Shown here: piece after piece, positions 12,037 through 21,797 of the stretch
Layout: every line of letters starts with the position of its first letter
How positions within the stretch are numbered: the stretch's first letter is position 1
From: Gryganskiella cystojenkinii
Taxonomy: Eukaryota; Mortierellomycota; Mortierellomycetes; Mortierellales; Mortierellaceae
Direction: 5' to 3'
Length of the DNA stretch: 49,689 bases
Assembly (NCBI GenBank): GCA_015852425.1
Contig: JAAAIG010000165.1
Location: forward strand, 5,633-55,321
Notes under the pieces: generated by a model
Seen by the model: only the letters and a program-made list of their open reading frames with translations
Databases searched by the model: none
What the model was told of the DNA's origin: nothing
Translations under genes and position numbers: made by a program

Positions 12037-12269
12037 GTCCGTTGTCTCCCCCCTCTCGGTTCGCTTTTTTTCTTCTTTTCTTCAGCCATCCAGGACTCCA
12101 TTTCATACACACAAACCTCATCCCTCTCCCTCGTCCTCCCTTCTTCCCACCCCTCTGTCTCCACCCTCACAGTCTTCTACAGACACTCATATATACCCTC
12201 TTCATCCTATACCCCCATCACCAAACCTCTCTCTTTGTCACTAATTCGCGTCAAAACATCTTTCGCATC

Positions 12270-15000
12270 ATGAAGATCACTGCCATCATTTCTACCCTTG
12301 CTGCAGCGACTTTGGTCTCTGCCGCCGGCAAGTTCCACGAGACCTTGCCTGGTCGTGACCACCAAATCGTCCCCAACGCCTTCATTGTCCAGTACGAGGA
12401 TGGCGTCTCCCACAAAGACGTCCAGAACGCGATCAACTCTCGCCACATTGACTTCAAGATCCGTTCCGAGTACAATGTCTTCAACGGTGCCTCCTTGACC
12501 GTCAACTCTGCCCACACCGGTGCTGCCTTGGCCAAGGTTCCCGGCGTCAAGCACGTCTGGCATGTTTCCAAGCACCAGCTGCCCACCACCACTAAGCCAA
12601 CCAAGAAGGCTACGGACCCTGAGGTTACGTCCGACCATCACATGACCGGTGTCGATATCGTCCACAAGAAGTACAAGTTGACTGGCAAGGGAGTCAAGGT
12701 CGGTGTCATCGATACAGGTATCGATTACAACCACCCTGCCTTTGCTGCAAAGGGTCAGACCAAGGGATGTTTTGCCCGTTATGGTAAGAACTGCCGTATC
12801 GCCCACGGTTGGGATTTCGTCGGTGATGACTACACCGCTGGCAAGACACCCAAGCCCGACTCTGACCCCATGGATTGCGCTGGTCACGGCACACACGTTG
12901 CCGGTATCATTGGCGGTAACGCCTTGAATATCAAGGTCTCGCCCAAGCCCCCACAGCCCTTCGTTGGTGTTGCTCCCGAGGTTACCTTCGGTGCTTACCG
13001 TGTCTTTGGCTGTGATGGTTCCTCTGGTGACGATGTCATCCTTGCTGCCATGGAGTTGGCCTTCAACGACGGCATGGACGTAAGTTCTTCCCATTTTGAC
13101 TATTTTATTCTCTTTTGTTTTCAACATACGGAAGTCCTAATAATTCATTTAATATTCACAATAGATCATCAACATGTCCCTCGGTGGTGGCTCCGCCTAC
13201 AAGTACAACCCCACGGCTGTCTTGGCCGAGAAGCTGATTGTTCGCGGTATGGCCCTCGCTGGTGCCGCTGGTAACGACGGCTCCGAGGGTGTTTGGATGG
13301 TCTCTGATACCGGTCTTGGCGATCACGCCTCCTCGGTCGCCTCCTTCGACAACGTCTTCGTCAGCTACCAGTCATTCACCTACGGTGACAAGGTCGCGCA
13401 CCCCTATGCCGCTTCTAGTCTCTTCGGTAAGCCTCTCATCGACAACACCTCCGTCCCTGCCACGGCGACCTTGGTCCCCATCTATGAGGCTGACGGTACC
13501 CTCTCTGACGGATGTGACCCCGCCCGCTATGCCGGTGTCGATGTCAAGGGCAAGGTTGTCCTCGTCGTTGGCGATATCACTCGCTGCAAGTCTGGTGGAC
13601 GTGGTGCCAATGCCCAGACCGCCGGTGCTGCTGGTGTCTTGATCCAGACCACTCCTTTCGGTATTTCTTCCATCGGTGGTGCCCCCGGTCTCCCCATGGG
13701 CTCGATCGAGTACCAGGCCGGTTTGGATATCCTCGCCACTCAGAAGAAGAACCCCAAGGCTACCTTCACCTGGTCCAAGAAGGAGGCCCTCTTTGCTGTT
13801 GAGGGTGGTGGAGCTCCCTCCGACTTCTCCTCCATTGGTATCGATGGTGAGCTCCGCTCCAAGCCCGATATCGGTGCCCCCGGTGGGAACATCTTGTCGA
13901 CCGTCCCTCTCGCCCTGGGTGGATACGGTTTGATGTCCGGTACCTCCATGGCTACCCCTTATGTTGCTGGTGCCCACGCCTTGTACATGCAGTCCAAGAA
14001 GTCCAAGCCCCATGGTGATGTCATTCGCAAGGTTTTCAAGAACACTGCCACAATCAAGAAGAACTATGGTTCCAAGACCTACACCTCTGCTGCCAAGCAG
14101 GGTGCTGGTTTGATCAACGTCTTGAACGCCATCACAACCACCACCTCCATCTCGCCCGATCACATCGATCTCTTGGATACCAACCACTTCCAGAAGACTG
14201 TCAAGATCCAGATCAAGAACGAGTACAAGCACACCCAGACTTATGATCTTACTCACTTGACCGCTGATGCCTACAACTCTTATAGCCACAACAACACCTT
14301 CCCCAGCCCCACACCCGATATCGAGGCCGACTATGCTTCCGTTTCTTTCTCGGCCACCAAGGTCAAGATCGGCCCCGGTAAGACCACCACCGTCACCTTG
14401 AAGTTCAAGGAGCCCAAGAAGGGCAAGTCTGAGGAGTGGCCCCTCTACTCTGGTTACATTGTTGCTACCCCCCGTACCAAGAACGGTGTTGCCGTCCATG
14501 TCCCCTATATCGGAGTTAAGGGTGATATCTCTAAGGTTCCCATCATTGACCAGACCAAGGGTAACACCCCCTTCGCTGCCCTCTACGAGAAGGCCAGCGG
14601 TGACATCTTCTTGATCCCCGACAACTTCGAGTTCGATCTTAGCGAGTACTTGCCCACTATCTTCACTCGAGTTGGTTCCCACTCGCCTGATTTCCAGATC
14701 CGTGTCAAGGATGCCCAGGGCAAGTTCTTGGGTTTCATCAACACGATCAACTTAGGTGCCGGTTTCGGTCCCAAGGGTCGTAACCAAAACATTGTTCCCG
14801 AGACTGGTGAACAGGGTAACTCTCTTTATGTCTGGGACGGTTCCGTTTACGAGACCGAGGACTTGTCAGCTACACCCAAGGAGTTGTCCGCTGGTACTTA
14901 CTCCTTTGAGGTCGCTGCTCAGCGCAAGTTCACCAAGGGAACTTACCCTGCTGACTTTGAGATCTGGAACGCCGGTACCGTTGTCATCTCCAAGGTCTAA
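12270..15000 (+). CDS. Secreted subtilisin-like serine protease (S8), paralogue 2
   Basis: Exons 12270-13079 and 13165-15000 join to 881 aa. The frame is open far upstream (to 11937), but the ATG at 12270 is chosen because it gives a signal peptide (MKITAIISTLAAATLVSA) aligned with paralogue 1. The I9-like propeptide covers about 36-100. The triad is Asp148 (VGVIDTGIDYNHPAF), His206 (GHGTHVAGIIGG) and Ser531 (MSGTSMATPYVAG), with oxyanion Asn307. The PA insertion (about 345-470) and C-terminal Fn3-like region are retained. Long blocks are near-identical to paralogue 1 (PEVTFGAYRVFGCDG, ISPDHIDLLDTNHFQKTVKI), while the pro-mature linker (HQLPTTTKPTKK) and the C-terminal 250 residues diverge. 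The 85-nt intron sits at the same codon boundary. Active-site residues are intact in both copies, so both should be active extracellular endoproteases, perhaps with different specificity. Confidence 0.95.
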
Positions 15001-16373
15001 AGAGTTTTTATATTAATATGATCTTCTACCATCGCCTCTCTCTCCCCTGTTTTCTTCACCTCCTTCATCACTTTCACCCGTCATGGCATTTTTAACGCCC
15101 TTCAAATAAACGAAACTGTGTCCTGGAGATGTTATCTTTGTTTTTTTTTGTATTGTTTCTATATAACAAAATCTTTTGGCCACCGACGTAACCCGCCTTT
15201 TTGCAGTGTCTTTGTAGTGCCTTGCTTAGCACAGCCCTAGGCAAGATCACCTTTGGTACAGTACTCAGGAGAATACAGCTAGTGACCGCAGTCTGGCTAG
15301 ACTCCAGGTAAGGACCAAAAGGAGATTGTGCGAAACAAGCTATTTGTAAAAGAGGAAGTGCAGCGAAGGATTGTAACTTTTTGCTACCACGGCGAAGAGT
15401 GCTCCAACGCATGCACTCTCTCCTTTTTCACTTCTTTTTTCTTGTTTCTATCTATGCACTTAACAAACACCAGACCAGATGGTGGATAGGGATATGAAAA
15501 TAAAGCCAAAAAANNNNNNNNNNNNNNNNNNNNNNNNNNNNNNNNNNNNNNNNNNNNNNNNNNNNNNNNNNNNNNNNNNNNNNNNNNNNNNNNNNNNNNN
15601 NNNNNNNNNNNNNNNNNNNNNNNNNNNNNNNNNNNNNNNNNNNNNAAAAAAAAAAAAAAAAAACGAAAAGCCCAATACTCTACCCCATAAGGCCAGTTCA
15701 AGTTTTGTTATAGTCATCCTCTCGCACAAATATTTCCCCGGTAACCCTATCCCGGTTAACCTAAATACGTCCAAGCGACAATGTGCGTGGTGGTCAGGGA
15801 TCCAACAAAATGAAGAAAAAAAAGAACACAATGTTCAAAGTTCGAGTGAAACCTGAGGGGTGGGAGATCCTTCACCCTTTTTTTTCGCTCATGCCCATGG
15901 ACAGCAACGAAGAGTTAGACCAGCGGTTAAGACATCTGTTTTGTTAATTGGAACGATTCGCTGCGCAAAAACATGAAAATCTAAACCCACTTTCTCTTCG
16001 AATATTTACAGTTGTGCGCCCTGTTCGTCTTTGTTGTCGATGTGGAACAAAAAAGGAACGGATCTAACAAAACCAAAAACGATTGGGCGCAGGCAGGGAG
16101 GATCTGATATTGGTTTTGTCAGAAAAATCTGATAACTTTAATTCGGGTCGGGTGGCGTCAATGACAGAAAAACTGAAAAAGGATCTGATAAGGAGTTTTT
16201 TTTTTCTTTTTTTTTCTCTCCCTAATCCCTCTCACGACTTTTCCCTTTTTCGTTTCCTCTTATTTTCACATAGGCACAACCTTCAGTCCTAACCTGCATC
16301 AACAAAGCACCATTCTTTGAATCTCATTTTTATTTTACGTCGTCACCTCTCATCTCAAGTGAACCACCCTCAA
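15001..16373 (+). other. Intergenic region with an assembly gap
   Basis: It contains the 3' flank of subtilase 2 (AATAAA at 15105-15110), a run of 132 N at 15514-15645 with A runs on both sides, and the CT-rich promoter of the next gene (about 16200-16370). I see no gene, but a small one inside the gap cannot be excluded. Confidence 0.5.
15514..15645. other. Assembly gap (132 N) beside a poly-A run
   Basis: The unresolved block is preceded by AAAAAA and followed by 18 A. Either a long homopolymer or a repeat with an A-rich tail stopped the assembly. The stated length may be an estimate. Confidence 0.95.
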
Positions 16374-17892
16374 ATGTCTCCCACGGCTACACCCTCCAAT
16401 GATACCCCCACCGCCACTGCTGCTAAGGTGGTAAAGACATCGACTCCTCAAAAGAAAAACATTGTTATCATTGGCGGCTCGTGTGTTGGTAAGAAAGATT
16501 ATCCTATATCGCACTCTGTGACTCTTTCTTCTCTCATTTCTCTGTGCCGTTACTCTCCCCGCCTTACACACCACTACAACGACACAACTTGCAGTCACTG
16601 ACCACATCCTTTTTGATTGTTGCTTCTTCATTCGTCTCAACCTTATAGCCATCTCTTCCATGCTGACTGCGAAAAAGATCCTCCCCTCGACCCATCGAGT
16701 GATCGTCATCGAGAAGCATTCGCACTTTCATTACATGTTTGCTTTCCCCCGAGCGACTGTCCTCAGCGGTTGGGAGAACGAGCTCTTTATCCCCTATACA
16801 AAGATGTGGGCCGATGCCCCTGAAAAGGGCCAAGTCATTCAAGCGCTCGCCACCAAAATCACAAAGACTCACGTGGAACTTGATCGGTCAGTTGAAGGGT
16901 TCGGGACCTCTATCGAGTACGAATATCTTATCTACGGTACAGGAGCACGTCACCCTGAGCCGGGTAACTTGAACGATTACGATACCAAAGAAGGAGCGAT
17001 CCAACGTCTTCGAGAGATGCAGGCCAAGATCCATAAGGCGAAAAAAATTCTGATTATTGGCGGCGGCGCTGTCGGACTTGAATTGGCCGTAGAAGTGCGA
17101 GAACATTTCCCGGAAAAGGAAGTCACGCTGGTCCACTCTAGAGATCGGTACATGCCCTCATACAAGTATGCGATGCACGAGAAGGCCGCCGAGGTCTTGG
17201 AGCACTTTGGGGTTAAGCAGATGCTTGGCGACCGCGTCGTCATCCCTGAAGGCGGATTCAAGCATGACTTTGAGATGATCAAGGTCGCTACCAAGAATGG
17301 CAAAGAAATCGAGTCTGATCTTCAGGTAAAAACGGATGACAGAAAAGAAAGGAAAAGGTTGGATGATGCACTAAAAGTCGCTTGGGCTTTGAGCTGACAC
17401 AAATTCTTTTTTTTTTGCTACGACCATTAGATCCTGTGCACAGGAATGACACCTCAGAGCGACCTCCTTGGCGAACTTTCCCCTTCTTCCGTCAACCCTA
17501 CTAACCGACTGGTCAAAATCAAGCCCTCACTTCAAATCGCCGATGACAACTTCCTCAACATCTTTTCTGCCGGTGATGTCGCGGATCTCGACGTGGTCAA
17601 GACCGGAGGCGCCTCGTGGGGACAAGCCGACACCTGTATGCGCAATATTTGCAAGATGATCGCCAATCCCAAGATCAAGGCTAGTGCCCTCGACGTGTAC
17701 AAGCCCATGGCACCCCAAATCTTTTTGTATTTCGGAGTCGCCAAAGCTGTGGTCCAGATGAAGCTCTTCGGATTCTTGTTCGTCACAGGTTGGGATTTCT
17801 TGGTGAGCAAGTTCTTCAGTTATAACATTCATGCGTCTCGTGCCTGGGGCTGGCTTGGAACATCGTTGTCGAAAGATACCGCAGATCTTTGA
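16374..17892 (+). CDS. AIFM2/FSP1-like FAD-dependent NAD(P)H oxidoreductase
   Basis: Exons 16374-16488, 16649-17325 and 17431-17892 join in phase to 417 aa. The N-terminal FAD dinucleotide fold begins NIVIIGGSCVGA (about 29-40), its GxGxxG spanning the first intron. An ATG-like motif (YLIYGTGARHP) lies at about 131-141. The second Rossmann fold has LIIGGGAVGLELAVEV (about 173-188) for NAD(P)H. The FAD-binding NIFSAGDVADL motif lies in exon 3. This is the layout of the class II pyridine-nucleotide disulfide oxidoreductase family without redox cysteines, which includes AIFM2/AMID (human 373 aa) and the yeast internal NADH dehydrogenase relatives. AIFM2 reduces quinones at lipid membranes. The quinone substrate here is inferred. 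No mitochondrial presequence is obvious, and the N-terminus is Thr/Pro-rich. Confidence 0.88.
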
Positions 17893-18215
17893 GAGGGTGT
17901 ATTTTGGTTCACCTTCTTCTTCCTTCCTTGCCTCTCTTCACTGCTATTCAGCACATATAATAATACCGCATAGTAATCAGCCGAATCATAGTGATCCATA
18001 AGTAGCATATTCTGAAGTAAAAACGCATGTAAAATTGAACGACGTATCGGATCCGACGGGCAGTCCAGGCATTAATTGAAGCTATCCATGAAGCAATAAA
18101 GGTCTTTCGATATAGTCACTTGCAACAGGGTTCACAAATCGAACTTACCGCCTTATAATGTGAGCAAAAATATTCTGCTGGGTAGGTGGAAGAAAACGCT
18201 TGTTAATAAGGACCA
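17893..18215. other. Short convergent intergenic region
   Basis: About 320 nt between the 3' ends of the oxidoreductase gene and the minus-strand desaturase pseudogene. A/T-rich, and I see nothing else in it. Confidence 0.5.
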
Positions 18216-19550
18216 TTAGTGATTTTTGTAAAATACGATGTCACCCTCGTCCTCTACAAACTTGCAGGCTCTCCAGTCGCGATAAAGAGTCGTGATAATT
18301 GGGGTATCATCAAAGAGATAATACTTCCCCAACTTTTCTTTCAAGTGTCTTGTCGCATCAACGGCGTTATAGAAGGGCGTCTGCGAAAACATGTGGTGAC
18401 AGACATGCGTATCAGCAATGTGGTGATACATATGATTTAGGATCCTGCCGTACGATCGATCAACAGCGCGGCGCCATGCTGAAAGTTCCACGCGTCATCC
18501 CGGAAACGAGGAGCCTTACGATCATTGTAATGAAGGAAAGTTATGCAGAACACCCAAGCATTGACGACCAAGTAAGGGATACCATAATACATAAAGACCG
18601 TTATTGGTGAGTAGACCATCGAAAAGTAAGTCAGGATCGAGAGCATGGCAGCAATACCACAGTTGGAACAGAAAATGTCTCTGGCTTGGTGGGGTTCGAC
18701 GAGTGGGGCGACGGTTTGAAAGTGACTCACCCAGTGTGGCGCATCGTGTCCACCGAAGTTGGTAAGGAGGTACATGGGAAATCCAAGAGCCATAATAAAG
18801 AAGAGCATGGTGACTGTATACAAGGGAGTTTCGGCAAAAACGGACTCGTCGTATTGGCGGTGATCCTGGCCCACAGCGGTTTCACCATGAGCAACCATTT
18901 CATTGGGAGGAGGGAGACCCTTGTAGGAGCGAGTTGGGACATGCATAACATCCCTAGAAACCGTTCCAACACCTTTGTGGTGTCGGGAGTGCGAAATTTG
19001 CAGGGCTTGACGAGGAATCAAGAGAACCGAGTGAAAGATCCAGCCAAAGATAGTGTTGTTCATTTTGCTGCTTGAAAAAGCTCTATGGCCGCACTCTGTA
19101 ACATGGAGTTATGCAAAAGATGAAAATTAAGGGCGTAAACAGGTTGAAATGACTCTGAAATTAATACGTCGCTATCCTCTCTTTTCTTTCCGATACTACT
19201 GGTCAACGAATCGTTTTACCACGGCCTAAGATCCATAGAGCAACCATAACGGTGCCTTGGACAATCCAGTAAGTGATTCAAGCAGGGACTCTGATGGCGA
19301 ACGAGGGAAGTGTATCGATGAAAGTACCACAGTAAAATATTGCAGCAATCGTGACCAAATCCTTGAGAGCATACATGACAGACTTAGTTGTGTCACGGAC
19401 AAAGAGGCGGGCGGGGATAGCACCTCTAATATCCTTGATGGTAAAATCCATCGGCACATAGTGTGGCCCGAAATGCGTCCTGGGAATGATTTCGTCTTGG
19501 ATAACGACTCGATCATCGATCCGATTTTGTGCGACATGTGGAGGGGCCAT
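18216..19550 (-). pseudogene. Omega-3 fatty acid desaturase pseudogene, minus-strand copy
   Basis: Membrane fatty-acyl desaturase of the omega-3/delta-12 family, most like the Mortierella omega-3 enzyme that converts omega-6 to omega-3 C18-C20 acids in the ER. Exon 1 (19550-19220) keeps the start MAPPHV and [15 protein letters not shown]. Exon 2 starts at 19095. Lesions: (1) TGA at 19280-19278 where the conserved PAWITYW has Trp; (2) the first histidine box, formed across the 124-nt intron, reads RECGH instead of HECGH; (3) a frameshift near 18455-18465 in a GATCGATC tract, after [13 protein letters not shown], so that [11 protein letters not shown] follows in another frame. Boxes 2 (HSRHH) and 3 (HVCHH) and the C-terminus [14 protein letters not shown] are preserved. 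Three independent lesions, one in an iron ligand, make a functional enzyme very unlikely. Confidence 0.85.
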
Positions 19551-19805
19551 TTTGGTGTGTATGAAAAAGGCGATAGGGGAGATGAGTATGATGAAAGGCT
19601 GGAGGGAACTTTAAGAAAGGAAAGTTGAAAGAAAAGAAAGTGTAGCAGAGGCATAGTCCATAGACGGCGAGAGCTTTTCATCGTTACAGCCTAGTAAAGT
19701 GCAAAATCCAAGGGATTTACGAAAAGATCAAGGGATGGAAAAAAATGAGAAGGCGTGCTGGAGAAAATAAAGAATGGGAAAAAAAATGTAAAATAGAGAC
19801 GAAAA

Positions 19806-19942
19806 AGATCAGGGATGGAAAAGATCATATCAGGGCTGTAAGTAGAAGATCGAGGCGATAGAAGATCAGGGCGGTAGAATATCAGGGCTGTACAGTAGAA
19901 GATCAAGGTGGTAGAAGATCGGTACAGTAGAAGATCAAGGAC
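19806..19942. repeat. Imperfect tandem repeat, about 16-bp unit
   Basis: The unit resembles AGAAGATCAGGGCGGT. Roughly six to eight degenerate copies follow one another, with variants GAGGCGAT, AGGGCTGTACAGT and AAGGTGGT. The array sits in the spacer between the two desaturase pseudogenes. Confidence 0.65.
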
Positions 19943-20083
19943 AACAAATTATGCACAAGAAAATCCACAACATTTGAGGCGTGAAGGGAGATCCATGTAC
20001 GGTAAAAAATTCCCGCCGCCTCTGTTGCCGCGCAGGCGTCATTCTCTTCGCATTCGTTTGTGAATAATTAGCTCCAACTGCTG

Positions 20084-20091
20084 TATATAAA
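20084..20091 (+). promoter_or_regulatory. TATA box retained upstream of the plus-strand desaturase pseudogene
   Basis: TATATAAA followed by a pyrimidine-rich leader, at the expected distance upstream of the decayed coding region. The promoter looks better preserved than the gene. Confidence 0.5.
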
Positions 20092-20283
20092 GAGTATCAT
20101 TACTTTCACCTCCCCATGCACTCTTCCACTTACAACTCTACTTTCCCGAAAGATTAACTACTGCCGTTCTCTACCCCATTCACCAGACAAAAAAAATTCT
20201 AAAAAACCCCCTCACGAGATAGTAGAAGTGATCCATGACCGATTCCAGGAACATGCGGCATCTAGAACTTCCGGACTTCAAAT

Positions 20284-21600
20284 AAAACTACACCCTGAAC
20301 GGAAACGAGAACCCAGCTGGCTGAAATCGCGGTTTGAGTGAGACTATGCGCGTATAGATTTGTCTATTAGGGAGATCAAAGACGCCATCCCAGCACATCT
20401 TTTCAAGCGAAACACCAAAAAGTCGGTCATGTATGTCCTCAAGGATTTACTCTCCATCACTGCACTCGTTTACTGTGCTTCCTTAATCAAGAAGCTACCT
20501 CTGCTCTCTGTCCGAATCTTCGCTTGGATAGCCTACTGGATCGCTCAGGGAACTGTCATGGTCGGCCCCTGGATTCTGGCAAACGGTAATATCCAATGCA
20601 AATTAAACCCTCCGAGAGCCTTGAGGGGAATCTGTACGGTCAATCTAATAGTAGACGTCATGACCTTTCCACTAACACGAGATAGTCCGCTTGTTCAAGT
20701 GATTGATTATTTTTAATGTGATTAGAGTGTGGCCATGGAGCGTTCTCTGATTGCAAGGCCATCAACACCATGTTTGGCTGGATATATTCCACTCCTTTCT
20801 CCTAGTTCCTTATCAAGCATGGCGGATCTCCCATTCGAAGCACCATGAGGGCACCGGCTCTATGATCAAGGATCCCCGTCACCCGCTCTTACAAGGGTTT
20901 CCCCCCACTTACACCGGCTGAATAGGAGGATACCGCCAATGATTTGGATAACCACCATCACCATCACGAGGAGGCTCTGATTTCCGAGACCCCGATTTAC
21001 ACCCTTGGATGTCTAGTTGGTATTTTGACTTTGGGATGGCCCCTGTATCTCCTTACCAACTTCGGTGGACACGACACACCCCACTGGGTCCACCACCTTC
21101 GATCCAACGCCCCTCACTTTGAGCCTCATCAGGTTATGGACCTCTTCTATGGCAACTGTGGTGTCGCCTCGATGGTCTTCATTTTGACCTACTTCTCGAT
21201 CATTTTCTCTCCTCTCGCCGTCGTTATGTTCTATGGAATACCTCACCTCGGTTTCAATGCTTGGATTGTCTGCATAACCTACCTCCAGCACACCGACCCT
21301 CAGGTTCCTCATTTTCGTGGTAATGAGTGGAACTTCCAACGAGGCGCTGCCTGCACTGTCGATCGATCCTTCGGCCGTATCGTGGACCATCTTCACCACT
21401 ACGCTGCTATCACACACGTATGCCACCACATGTTCACGCTTGCCGTTCTACAACGCCGTCGAGGCAACTAAGTACTTGAAGGCCAAGTTGGGCATATATT
21501 ATATCTATGACGCACGCCGATCGCTAAGGCGCTGTACCGTAACTGGCGAGAGTGCAAGTTTGTGGAGGACGAAGGCGATATTGTCTTTTACAAGACTTAG
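20284..21600 (+). pseudogene. Omega-3 fatty acid desaturase pseudogene, plus-strand copy
   Basis: Second copy of the same family, head-to-head with the minus-strand copy. The recognisable frame begins around KSRFE, hits TGA at 20339-20341, then runs LSIREIKDAIPAHLFKRN to GPWILAN. The intron is 20586-20725. Box 1 reads NECGH instead of HECGH (AAC at 20582-20584). A 2-bp insertion in a TATATA tract near 20782-20788 shifts the frame before [12 protein letters not shown]. Another shift lies near 20870-20890, TAG is at 20923-20925, and further shifts lie near 21430-21445 (after HVCHHMF) and 21508-21520. Box 2 (HSKHH), box 3 (HVCHH) and [13 protein letters not shown] are legible. No start codon is found. 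It is more decayed than the minus-strand copy. Confidence 0.88.
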
Positions 21601-21628
21601 AGCATTGTGGAGGAAAGCACAATACTGC

Positions 21629-21776
21629 AAATGCGAATAAAGCCTCCATTCGATTCGCTTTCGCATTTCATTCGCAAATACTCAGGGTAATTTTATTTGG
21701 TGCACTTTTTACTTGGATAGAAGATGCGAATAAAATGCGAATGCGAATATATCTGCAATTCGATTCGATTCGCAAG
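21629..21776. repeat. Foldback cluster of GCGAAT/ATTCGC hexamers
   Basis: Two arms (about 21629-21680 and 21723-21774) are built of GCGAAT followed by its complement ATTCGC, e.g. ATGCGAATAAA then CATTCGATTCGC, and ATGCGAATGCGAAT then AATTCGATTCGATTCGC. Each arm can fold on itself and the arms can pair with each other. It lies between the plus-strand desaturase pseudogene and the stop of the EF-hand gene, probably inside the 3'UTR of the latter. A small non-autonomous element or a simple-sequence expansion are both possible. Confidence 0.55.
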
Positions 21777-21797
21777 TTGAGAAACGCTAGAGAGGAT

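Larger units (their letters stand above)
19551..20283. other. Divergent spacer between the two desaturase copies
   Basis: About 0.7 kb. It holds an imperfect short tandem repeat (19806-19942), a TATA box for the plus-strand copy (20084-20091) and a CT-rich leader (about 20100-20200). No gene is seen. Confidence 0.5.

Noticed and set aside
11937..12269. N-terminal extension of subtilase 2
   Set aside because: The frame is open only because the leader is C/T-rich. The extension crosses the TATA box and would precede the signal peptide, and paralogue 1 has no equivalent.
13372..14682. A 436-codon open frame on the minus strand inside subtilase 2
   Set aside because: It is antisense to conserved catalytic and PA sequence. 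Strong use of C-ending codons and few TTA/CTA/TCA codons on the sense strand keep the opposite frame open. Its translation is Gly/Asp/Val-rich without domain features.
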